A DNA stretch of 6,764 nt from an uncultured Campylobacter sp. (GCA_937875715.1 CALEHZ010000210.1:1-6764); one strand, 5' to 3'. Positions 1 to 5,837 are shown, counted from the stretch's first letter. The notes: generated from the sequence alone by a model not told the origin. A program made the numbers and translations.

Positions 1-12
1 AAATTCAGCCCT

Positions 13-106
13 GAATTTTATAAAATTCGCCCTGCTTTGTTCTAATTGAATTTTATAAAATTCGTTTTATAAAATTCGCTCTTTTATTTTTGTAAATTTT
101 ATAAAA
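13..106. repeat. Cluster of AT-rich palindromes upstream of the ArsB gene
   Basis: The 16-bp perfect palindrome GAATTTTATAAAATTC occurs at 13-28 and again at 48-63. A 13-bp partial copy (TTTTATAAAATTC) follows at 65-77 and a 12-bp partial copy (AATTTTATAAAA) at 95-106. Related sequences lie in the glcD-mdh gap (3603-3617, 3699-3716). Each full copy carries TATAAA on both strands, so copies could act as -10 elements, but their role is unknown. The rest of 1-162 shows no coding potential. Confidence 0.8.
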
Positions 107-123
107 AAACACTAAAATTTAGC

Positions 124-129
124 TACAAT
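124..129 (+). promoter_or_regulatory. Candidate -10 box for the ArsB gene
   Basis: TACAAT lies 33 bases before the ATG at 163, one mismatch from TATAAT, with T/A-rich sequence upstream as in Campylobacter sigma-70 promoters, which lack a conserved -35. A start near 136 would give a leader of about 27 bases. The region is so AT-rich that a chance match is possible. Confidence 0.4.
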
Positions 130-162
130 ACAGCTTTTTTTTAAAGCCTTTGAAAGCCTTAT

Positions 163-1434
163 ATGATAGCACTTATTATATTTTTATTTACTATTTTTTG
201 TATTATTTTTCGCCCTTTTGGACTTGGGATTGGCACTTATGCTGTGATTGGTGCGGTTTTGAGCCTGATTTTTAAGCAAGTAAGTTTTAATGATTGTTTG
301 AGCGCTTTTAGTATTGTGTGGGACGCTAGCCTTAGCTTTTTGGGTATTATTATTTTTTCGCTTGTTCTTGATGAAATCGGCTTTTTTGAGCATGCTGCTA
401 GGCAAACTGCCCTACTTTGTGGTGCAAGTCTAAAAAGGCAATTTATCGGTCTTATGCTTCTTACTGCCGTCATCAGCGCACTTTTTGCTAATGATGCTGC
501 GGTTCTGATTTTATCGCCAATTATCTTAGCACAGGCAAAAATGCTGAATTTAAGCCAAAAATCCACGCTTGCGCTACTTTTGGCAACTGGCTTTATGAGC
601 GATAGCGCAAGTCTTCCTTTTGTGTTCTCAAATCTCACCAATATCATCACCGCTGGCTTTTTTGGCATTGGATTTTGGCAGTATTTTGAAGCACTTTTTG
701 CTCCTTTTATTTTTAGCGTGTTTTCAAGCCTTTTGATTGCCTTTTGGATTTTAAGGCAAGATCTTAGCGCAAAGCTTGATTTAAACGCACTTAGAGCAAA
801 TTATCAAATCATTGCAAACAAACATCTTTTTATCTTTTGCTGGATATTTTTGGCTGTTTTGCTTTTTGGCTATGCTTTGGGCGACCTTTATCATTTGCCT
901 TTTTGTGTGTTTGCACTTGGCGGTGCGCTCGTTTTTTTAGGCATTTGTCTGCGTTTAGGCGCCTTAAAAATAAAGGTGATTTTTGCTCGCACGCCTTGGC
1001 AGATTTTGTGGTTTTCACTAGCACTTTATATCATCGTTTGGGGGCTAAAAAACGCTGGATATAATGAGATTTTAAGCGAGCTTCTAAAAGCTAGCCAAAA
1101 GCTTGGTGAGATATCATTTGTGATGCTTAGCGGACTTTTTGCTAGTATTTTAAGCTCATTTATGAATAACTTGCCTGCGATGATGATGATGGACATAAGC
1201 CTAGCTGATGTGGGACATTTTGATAGCGTTAAAAAAGCGGTGTTTGCTAGCATAATCGGCTGTAATGTCGGTGTGAAATTTACCCATTTTGGCTCGCTTG
1301 CTACGCTTTTGTGGCTCTATACACTGCGTGCAAAAGGGCAAAATATCAGCATTAAAAGCTATTTGATTTTTAGCTTTAAAATTACCTTGCCTGTGCTCTT
1401 TTTTACGCTATTTGGGGTTTATTTGTTTAGCTAA
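163..1434 (+). CDS. arsB: ArsB-family arsenite efflux permease (or related anion transporter)
   Basis: This is a 423-residue polytopic inner-membrane protein, close to the 429 residues of E. coli ArsB. ArsB family members expel arsenite (and antimonite), using the proton gradient alone or with an ArsA ATPase. Family-like segments are visible along the whole length: GLGIG near residue 20, the LDE-GFFE stretch near 70, FANDAA at 108-113, the DSASLP...SNLTNI loop near 147-160, SSFMNN at 331-336, and GSLATLLWL from 377. It departs from the family in the last loop: residues 367-376 read CNVGVKFTHF where E. coli ArsB has CDLGPKITPI. Residues 340-343 are four consecutive methionines encoded by (ATG)4. 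The start lacks a strong Shine-Dalgarno, with only GAAAG about 7 bases upstream, but the membrane segment begins at once and family alignment fits. No arsR, arsC or arsA is in the window, so it appears to stand alone. It is convergent with the Sel1-like gene. The family call is secure; the arsenite substrate is inferred. Confidence 0.82.
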   Translation: MIALIIFLFTIFCIIFRPFGLGIGTYAVIGAVLSLIFKQVSFNDCLSAFSIVWDASLSFLGIIIFSLVLDEIGFFEHAARQTALLCGASLKRQFIGLMLLTAVISALFANDAAVLILSPIILAQAKMLNLSQKSTLALLLATGFMSDSASLPFVFSNLTNIITAGFFGIGFWQYFEALFAPFIFSVFSSLLIAFWILRQDLSAKLDLNALRANYQIIANKHLFIFCWIFLAVLLFGYALGDLYHLPFCVFALGGALVFLGICLRLGALKIKVIFARTPWQILWFSLALYIIVWGLKNAGYNEILSELLKASQKLGEISFVMLSGLFASILSSFMNNLPAMMMMDISLADVGHFDSVKKAVFASIIGCNVGVKFTHFGSLATLLWLYTLRAKGQNISIKSYLIFSFKITLPVLFFTLFGVYLFS

Positions 1435-1512
1435 AATATCACTTTTATCCCTTAAAAGATGAATTGGGTTATTATAATATTCTTGGCTACACTTTAAGCT
1501 TTAAAAAAAAGT
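1435..1512. other. Convergent gap between the ArsB and Sel1-like genes
   Basis: This 78-bp AT-rich gap separates two 3' ends. It contains a 6-bp AT stem (CTTTTA/TAAAAG, 1442-1458, loop TCCCT) without a following T run, a palindromic ATTATAAT at 1471-1478, and an A8 run at 1503-1510 that reads as T8 just after the Sel1-like stop codon. The T8 may help terminate minus-strand transcripts, but I see no GC-rich stem and so call no terminator. Confidence 0.5.
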
Positions 1513-2133
1513 TTAAAACTCTAGTTTTTTATATTCCGCGCAGGCAAAATCAACGCCTTTTTGGCAGATTTTGTTAAAAATTTCTTTTGCATTGTCTTTT
1601 TCATTTGCGCCTAAATAGTGTAGCCCAAGCAAAAAGCAAGAATCGAAATATTCATCATTTGCGCATAATTCTTTTGCGCTTTTTAATGTTTTTTCATCAA
1701 AACCAAAGAGAGTAAAATTCGCAAAAGTTTTGGAGCGTAAATCGCCGTTTTTGGCAACATTTTCTAAGATTTCTTTGCCTTTTTTCAAATCTTTTTTTGT
1801 GCCAATTCCATTTAAATACGCCAAACCAAGTGCCAAGCAGCCTTCTAATTCTTTGCCATCGCAAGATTCTTTGTATAGTTCAAACGCCTTTATATCGTCT
1901 TTTTGGGTGCCTAAGCCTTTTTGATATAAATTGCCTAAAAGATCACATGCTAAGAAATTACCTTCATCGCAGAGTTTTTTGGTAAAATTCACATTTTCAT
2001 TTTGGTCTTTATTTGTGTATAAAAAATTTATACAAGAGCTTTTGTCGCCGTTTTGACAATTTAGCTTTAAAGCGCTTATATCGGCACAAAACAGGCTATA
2101 AGTAGCCAAAATAGTTAAAAAAATCTTTTTCAT
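1513..2133 (-). CDS. Secreted Sel1-repeat, Hcp-like cysteine-rich protein
   Basis: The 206-residue product begins with a signal peptide (MKKIF, hydrophobic to about residue 15, likely cut near FCA/DIS at residue 17). The residues before Cys16 do not fit a lipobox, so a lipoprotein is unlikely. The mature part consists of helical Sel1/TPR-like repeats with paired cysteines: 26/34, 55/63, 91/99, 157/166 and 190/198. Four pairs are eight residues apart, as in the disulphide-clamped repeats of Helicobacter Hcp proteins; the fourth is nine apart. Two repeats carry the typical A/LG-xY-xxGxGT stretch (residues 66-76 and 102-112). A repeat around 120-150 lacks cysteines and is degenerate. Hcp proteins are periplasmic or secreted and act in protein-protein contacts; some were reported to bind penicillin. 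The specific role here is unknown. A weak AAAGAA precedes the ATG. The gene follows dinB by 56 bases on the same strand and may share its transcript or use the -10 box at 2189-2194. Confidence 0.85.
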   Translation of the reverse strand: MKKIFLTILATYSLFCADISALKLNCQNGDKSSCINFLYTNKDQNENVNFTKKLCDEGNFLACDLLGNLYQKGLGTQKDDIKAFELYKESCDGKELEGCLALGLAYLNGIGTKKDLKKGKEILENVAKNGDLRSKTFANFTLFGFDEKTLKSAKELCANDEYFDSCFLLGLHYLGANEKDNAKEIFNKICQKGVDFACAEYKKLEF

Positions 2134-2150
2134 TGAATTTCTTTGATTTT

Positions 2151-2168
2151 TGGAATTCTAAAATTCCA
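2151..2168 (-). promoter_or_regulatory. Hairpin in the leader of the Sel1-like gene
   Basis: TGGAATT (2151-2157) and AATTCCA (2162-2168) form a perfect 7-bp stem around a 4-base loop. It lies 17 bases upstream of the Sel1-like ATG and downstream of dinB. No T run follows on the minus strand, so it does not look like an intrinsic terminator. A role in processing or translation is possible but unproven. Confidence 0.45.
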
Positions 2169-2171
2169 TGT

Positions 2172-2203
2172 GATTAAAGCTCGTAGCGATTATAGCTCGT
2201 AGC
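2172..2203 (-). repeat. 16-bp tandem duplication across the dinB stop codon
   Basis: On the minus strand GCTACGAGCTATAATC (2203-2188) is followed directly by GCTACGAGCTTTAATC (2187-2172), identical at 15 of 16 positions. The first copy encodes the last residues of the DinB-fold protein and contains its TAA. The second copy is untranslated. The single difference turns TATAAT into TTTAAT. Confidence 0.85.
2189..2194 (-). promoter_or_regulatory. Candidate -10 box for the Sel1-like gene
   Basis: A perfect TATAAT preceded by GC (GCTATAAT on the minus strand) overlaps the dinB stop codon. It matches the extended -10 pattern of Campylobacter housekeeping promoters. A start near 2182 would give a leader of about 50 bases that includes the hairpin at 2151-2168. 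Confidence 0.4.
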
Positions 2204-2693
2204 CAAGCATACCATTAAAATCATTTTTAACGCCCAAAATATCAAGCTGGGCGCCGATAATTGCTCTGTGATGTAAGCTGTGATTTAAAATCGCTAAAAT
2301 GAGATTTGCGCGAGTTTTTTTGAATGTAATGCCAGGGAAACTTAATTCATCCATTTTTTCTAGCTCTACGCAGTTTTTTGTAATCTCAATGATTTTTTCA
2401 TCACAGTTAGCGCAAAGCTCTTTAAGTGCGTTTAAATCATCATTTTTGATGCTCAAATCAGTGTTAATTTGGCTTAAAATTTCGCTACAATCCACATTTG
2501 CCCACTTAGCAAACACAGCGCCAAAAACAGCTACATTCACGCCTATTAGGTGGCAAAGCTCAGTTTTTACGCTTTTATAAAAAGTTCCGCAGTCTTTGTC
2601 TAAATCATTTTGGCTAAGATTTTTTAGCACCTCAAACATCGCCAAATTCGCCTTTTGATTAAATTTTGCTTGTATTAAAAGTATATTTTTCAT
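2190..2693 (-). CDS. DinB-fold family protein, possible metal-dependent enzyme
   Basis: The 167-residue product has the layout of the DinB/YfiT-like four-helix family: an N-terminal helix, a first histidine at residue 48 (ELCHLIG), and a C-terminal NHSLHHRAIIGAQLDILG segment with His138 and His142, resembling the family's NH-xxHHRGQ motif. These three histidines are the likely metal ligands; His141 is adjacent. Known relatives are thiol transferases, DNA-damage-inducible proteins and proteins of unknown function, so no reaction can be assigned. It has six cysteines (35, 47, 69, 94, 97, 108), including a C94-x2-C97 pair, and no signal peptide. The ATG overlaps the mdh stop as ATGA, and a strong AAAGGAGG sits four bases upstream inside mdh, so its translation is probably coupled to mdh. 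The name refers to the fold, not to DNA polymerase IV, which is also called DinB in E. coli. Confidence 0.8.
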   Translation of the reverse strand: MKNILLIQAKFNQKANLAMFEVLKNLSQNDLDKDCGTFYKSVKTELCHLIGVNVAVFGAVFAKWANVDCSEILSQINTDLSIKNDDLNALKELCANCDEKIIEITKNCVELEKMDELSFPGITFKKTRANLILAILNHSLHHRAIIGAQLDILGVKNDFNGMLGYEL

Positions 2694-3571
2694 TCTGCCT
2701 CCTTTATGATTGATTCAAGTCCTTCACACTTGATTGCAATAATTTGTTTTACAGCTTTTAAATCTGCGTCTGTTTTTTTGATTTTGATTTTTTTGCCAAA
2801 TTTTACCGGCACACCGCAAGGAATGTCATCTTCGTCAAGCACCGAACAGATCAGCGTTTGTCCTTTTTTTTCTATGATTGCTTCGCACATTTTTACAACC
2901 CCAGCAGCTGGTGCGTAGTATGCTGATGTGCCAAGCAGCGAAATTATGTGAGCGCCTGATTTTTTGGCATGATTTTCTAGGATTTGTTCTGGGTCAAAAT
3001 CGGCTTTTTCTCCGCAAGCCTGAATGTCATAAAGGACCATATGTTCGCCATGCTCGCCTAAAATTTGTGCTTTTACTTGTGAATTTCTTAAACCATAATA
3101 AGCAGCAACTTCAAATCTAAGCCTTGCGCTATCAAGTTCTCCAGCCATTCCAAGCACATTTTGCTTAGCAAAACCGCTTGCTTTTTGTGCTACATAGGTC
3201 ATAGGATCAAGTGGATTTGTAACTACGATTATCACGCTTTTTGGAGCATATTTAGCGATTTTTTTAGCAGCACTTGCTACTATTTTTGCGTTCGCTTTTA
3301 GTAGTTCTTCTCTGCCTTGTCCTTCTTTTCTAGTAAAACCAGCTGTAATGACGCATATATCAGCGTTTTTGATGATTTCATAATCATTGCTTGCTTTTAC
3401 TTTCGTATCAGCGCAAAAGACGGCGCTAAGATGATTTAAGTCAATTGTCTTGCCAAGTGCTAGGTCTTTGTTAATATCTACAAGAGAAATTTTAGAAATC
3501 TTAGTTCTAGCAATAAGCAGTGCAGCTATGCTAGCGCCGACATTTCCAGCTCCAATGATTGCTACTTTCAT
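2690..3571 (-). CDS. mdh: Malate dehydrogenase, NAD-dependent, LDH-like type
   Basis: The 293-residue protein, slightly shorter than the usual 300-320, belongs to the lactate/malate dehydrogenase family and should interconvert malate and oxaloacetate with NAD in the cytoplasmic TCA cycle. The N-terminal Rossmann fold shows GAGNVG (7-12) and Asp32 at the end of strand two, which favours NAD. Substrate residues are visible: Arg81 and Arg87 in the mobile loop, Asn119 in TNPLD, Asp147 and Arg150 in the LDSARLRF segment, and the catalytic His174 in GEHG. An arginine at position 81, where lactate dehydrogenases have glutamine, supports malate over lactate. The signature GEHGEHMVL is unlike the common GGHGDTMVP form. 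The ATG at 3571 has AAGGA five bases upstream. It is followed with a four-base overlap by the DinB-fold gene. glcD lies 161 bp upstream on the same strand, separated by a repeat-rich gap that may carry mdh's own promoter. Confidence 0.9.
   Translation of the reverse strand: MKVAIIGAGNVGASIAALLIARTKISKISLVDINKDLALGKTIDLNHLSAVFCADTKVKASNDYEIIKNADICVITAGFTRKEGQGREELLKANAKIVASAAKKIAKYAPKSVIIVVTNPLDPMTYVAQKASGFAKQNVLGMAGELDSARLRFEVAAYYGLRNSQVKAQILGEHGEHMVLYDIQACGEKADFDPEQILENHAKKSGAHIISLLGTSAYYAPAAGVVKMCEAIIEKKGQTLICSVLDEDDIPCGVPVKFGKKIKIKKTDADLKAVKQIIAIKCEGLESIIKEAE
2698..2705 (-). promoter_or_regulatory. Strong ribosome binding site for the DinB-fold gene within mdh
   Basis: AAAGGAGG on the minus strand ends four bases before the ATG at 2693 and lies inside the last codons of mdh. 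It fixes the start of the downstream gene at the ATGA overlap and suggests termination-reinitiation coupling. Confidence 0.8.
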
Positions 3572-3602
3572 TTTTATCCTTTTTAAAAAGTTAATTTTAA
3601 TT

Positions 3603-3735
3603 GAATTTTATAAAATTTCAAAAATCTTAAAAAATTCAAAGCTGAATTTTTTAAAATCCAAAAAATTCAACTCGGCTGCAGTTTAAAAATTTAAAGCTGA
3701 ATTTTTTAAAAAATTCAAAAAATTCATAAAATTCA
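3603..3735. repeat. AT-rich palindrome and direct-repeat cluster between glcD and mdh
   Basis: Four patterns are packed here. A 15-base copy of the GAATTTTATAAAATTC palindrome lies at 3603-3617. A perfect 11-bp inverted repeat, TTAAAAAATTC (3627-3637) and GAATTTTTTAA (3644-3654), has a six-base loop. A 19-bp direct repeat, AAAGCTGAATTTTTTAAAA, occurs at 3638-3656 and 3693-3711. An 18-bp perfect palindrome, GAATTTTTTAAAAAATTC, lies at 3699-3716. On the minus strand three 9-bp units (TGAATTTTA, TGAATTTTT, TGAATTTTT) run from 3735 to 3709, the first starting with the glcD stop codon. The hairpins could terminate glcD transcripts, but the stems are almost pure A/T. Confidence 0.8.
3607..3612 (-). 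promoter_or_regulatory. Candidate -10 box for mdh inside a palindrome
   Basis: TATAAA on the minus strand lies within GAATTTTATAAAATT (3603-3617), a copy of the palindrome found upstream of the ArsB gene. A start near 3600 would give a leader of about 30 bases before the mdh ATG. The same palindrome reads TATAAA on the other strand, so direction cannot be decided from sequence. Confidence 0.35.
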
Positions 3736-5112
3736 AAGCCCCATTTTGTTTGGATTTAAAATATTATTTGGATCAAACGCCCTTTTTATCGCGCGAAATA
3801 GATTCATCTCAGCTTCACTAAATGCTAGATTCATAAAAGGTGCTTTTGATATGCCTATGCCGTGTTCGCCACTAAGTGTGCCGCCAAGCTCCACAGTAGC
3901 TTTAAAAATCTCAGTAATCGCCTCGTGTCCACGCTTTACAGCCTCTGGGTCGTCTTTATCCACCATTACATTTGTATGGACATTGCCATCGCCTGTGTGC
4001 CCAAAACACGGCGTAATCACATTATATTTTTTTGAAATTTCAGCGATTTTTTCAAGCAAGGCAGGTAGCTTTGAGCGTGGGACGGTGATGTCTTCATTTA
4101 GTTTTAGTGAGCCATAACAAGTAATTGCCTGAGAACAATTTCGCCTAGCAAACCAGATATTAGCGCTCTCATCAGCATTTGCAGCGATTTTAAAATCACT
4201 TGCGCCATTTGCCTCAAAATGCTTTTTAAGCTCCATCAAATCAGCATCTATCACACGCTCGTCATTGCCGTCCATATCGCTTATCAAAATCGCCCCAGCA
4301 TCAAGTGGCAAACCACGATGAAATCTCTCTTCTACGGCTTTTATACATAAATTATCTAAAAATTCCATTGCTACAGGGCTCACGCCTGCTGCCATGGTCT
4401 TAAAAACAGCGTTCATCGCATGATTTACGCTAGGAAATACGCCCATTGCGGTTTTGCTAAACTTTGGCTTAGCGATTAGCTTTAGCGTGATTTCGCTGAT
4501 CACAGCCAAAGCACCTTCACTAGCAATTAGAATTCCAGCTATATTAAATCCAGCTACATCTTTTATAGTGCGTTTTCCAGCACGCACTATATCGCCATTT
4601 GGTAGCACAGCACGAAGTGCCATTACATAGTCTTTTGTGATGCCGTATTTGGCTGCTCGCATGCCGCCACTATTTTCGCTGACATTGCCACCAAGCGTGC
4701 TGTAGCCTTCGCTAGCAGGATCAGGCGGATAAAAAAGTCCAAGTTTTTCTACTGCTTTTTGAAGGTCTTTGTTAATGACACCTGGCTGGACGACTGCAAC
4801 CATGTTTTCAAGGTCGATTTCAAGGATTTTATTCATGTGCTTTTCTAGGCAAAGCACCACGCCACCGCTACTTGCCAACGCTCCACCTGTAAAGCCAGAA
4901 CCAGCACCACGAGGCACCACTACGATTTTATTTTCATTACAATATTTTAGAATTTTGCTTATTTCTTCTTCATTTCGTGGAAAAAGCACAGCGTCTGGCA
5001 GGTAGCGTTTTCTAGTGGCGTCGTAGCAATAAGCGATTTTATGCGCATCGTCAAAATACGCATCATCGCTGCCTAAAAGTTTTGTAAAAAATTCAATGTG
5101 TTTTTTATCCAT
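3733..5112 (-). CDS. glcD: GlcD-type FAD-linked 2-hydroxyacid oxidase (glycolate oxidase subunit D or D-lactate dehydrogenase)
   Basis: The 459-residue protein matches the FAD-binding PCMH/VAO-type oxidoreductases and is close in length to the Campylobacter GlcD (about 460) and shorter than E. coli GlcD (499). These enzymes oxidise glycolate, D-lactate or D-2-hydroxyglutarate and pass electrons to the respiratory chain or to partner subunits. The FAD-binding half shows PRGAGSGFTGGAL (67-79) and the segment from PPDPASEG through GGNVSENSGG to YG (129-157). The C-terminal half shows GHTGDGNVH (371-379) and SGEHGIG (414-420). His372, His379 and Glu416 correspond to the metal-binding residues of the D-2-hydroxyglutarate dehydrogenase group. 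DPNNILNPNKM (447-457) is the usual family ending. No signal peptide is seen. The ATG overlaps the upstream gene's stop by one base (TAATG), with only a weak ribosome site, so translational coupling is likely. No glcE, glcF or iron-sulfur partner is in the window. The exact substrate cannot be told from sequence. Confidence 0.88.
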   Translation of the reverse strand: MDKKHIEFFTKLLGSDDAYFDDAHKIAYCYDATRKRYLPDAVLFPRNEEEISKILKYCNENKIVVVPRGAGSGFTGGALASSGGVVLCLEKHMNKILEIDLENMVAVVQPGVINKDLQKAVEKLGLFYPPDPASEGYSTLGGNVSENSGGMRAAKYGITKDYVMALRAVLPNGDIVRAGKRTIKDVAGFNIAGILIASEGALAVISEITLKLIAKPKFSKTAMGVFPSVNHAMNAVFKTMAAGVSPVAMEFLDNLCIKAVEERFHRGLPLDAGAILISDMDGNDERVIDADLMELKKHFEANGASDFKIAANADESANIWFARRNCSQAITCYGSLKLNEDITVPRSKLPALLEKIAEISKKYNVITPCFGHTGDGNVHTNVMVDKDDPEAVKRGHEAITEIFKATVELGGTLSGEHGIGISKAPFMNLAFSEAEMNLFRAIKRAFDPNNILNPNKMGL

Positions 5113-5831
5113 TATTTTTGCTCATCAAGTAAAAATCTGTAATATTTATCATAGTTATTTATATGCTCGCCATCAAGCTTCCAAAAAATCGTGTTTATAT
5201 CACGCACACGAGTATAAAAAGGCAGATGATACTCAGCTATTTGTCCGCTTTTGAATTTTTTAAGTGGCTTAAAGCTGCCGCAGTCAACAAACATAGCCTC
5301 ATTTTCAAGCGCTATAAAGATAACTCCAGCGATATTAGCAGCACACGCTAGGCGAAAATCTTCTTGCCCTGGATTTGGCTTATATTCAATGCTAAGTTGC
5401 GCTCCAACCAAGTCTGGATGAACAAAGGTGATATTTGGGAAAGCCTTAATTACTTGTTCGTAAACTTCTACATTTGGCGCAATAATCAGCGCTCTGTCAT
5501 AAAGGTAGTTTAGCACGATTTCATCGCCATTTTGTGGCATGTAGTTTGGCACTGGCAAAGATTTTTGCTTTAGCTGTGAATATACCTCAAAATGCACTGC
5601 TGCACGAGCTCCGTCCTTGCTATCGACGACCACGCGCGCAATTATGGTCTTAAGCCCATTGCCAAAATTTCGCATTACAACGCCGCTAGAACCAAGCACA
5701 ATATCTGGGCTATCACTTATATAGCCACCACTTCCGTTGCTATCAAGCAAAGCTGTGCGGTATTCTGGCATATTAAAGCTTGCACCTAGCGCAAATGCGC
5801 TTAAAATCAAGGTAAAAAGAAGTTTTTTCAT
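5112..5831 (-). CDS. Exported PgbA-N-domain (plasminogen-binding-like) protein
   Basis: The 239-residue product starts with a signal peptide (MKKLLFTLILSAFALGAS), then a single domain resembling the N-terminal region of the Helicobacter pylori plasminogen-binding proteins PgbA/PgbB. Visible features are the VPNYMP...NGDEIVLNYLYDRALIIAPN stretch (94-120), the FVHPDLVG segment that follows, two cysteines in LACAAN and VDCGS, and a C-terminal lysine (ending LLDEQK). In H. pylori the plasminogen-binding protein is longer, with a charged tail that is absent here, so plasminogen binding is not established. I chose the ATG at 5831 over an in-frame ATG at 5867: AGGA lies six bases before 5831, the signal peptide begins there, and the candidate -10 box at 5858-5863 lies inside the longer reading. 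glcD follows with a one-base overlap. The same pair (pgbA/glcD, HP0508/HP0509; Cj1214c/Cj1213c) is adjacent in H. pylori and C. jejuni from memory. Confidence 0.8.
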   Translation of the reverse strand: MKKLLFTLILSAFALGASFNMPEYRTALLDSNGSGGYISDSPDIVLGSSGVVMRNFGNGLKTIIARVVVDSKDGARAAVHFEVYSQLKQKSLPVPNYMPQNGDEIVLNYLYDRALIIAPNVEVYEQVIKAFPNITFVHPDLVGAQLSIEYKPNPGQEDFRLACAANIAGVIFIALENEAMFVDCGSFKPLKKFKSGQIAEYHLPFYTRVRDINTIFWKLDGEHINNYDKYYRFLLDEQK

Positions 5832-5837
5832 TGCAAA

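Noticed and set aside
1..162. Possible CRISPR-like array in the repeated palindromes
   Set aside because: Spacing is irregular, there are no unique spacers of constant length, and no cas genes are present.
237..668. 143-codon open frame on the minus strand inside the ArsB gene
   Set aside because: It is antisense to a well-conserved transporter, has no ribosome site or recognisable domain, and its composition reflects the complementary frame.
1442..1458. CTTTTA/TAAAAG stem after the ArsB stop as a terminator
   Set aside because: The stem is short with a single G-C pair and no T run follows on the + strand.
1471..1478. ATTATAAT in the convergent gap, giving TATAAT on both strands
   Set aside because: It could drive RNA antisense to the Sel1-like gene, but the match is palindromic and AT-rich with no other promoter feature, so chance is the simpler reading.
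3746..4117. 123-codon open frame on the + strand inside glcD
   Set aside because: It lies fully antisense to conserved GlcD C-terminal motifs and resembles no known family.
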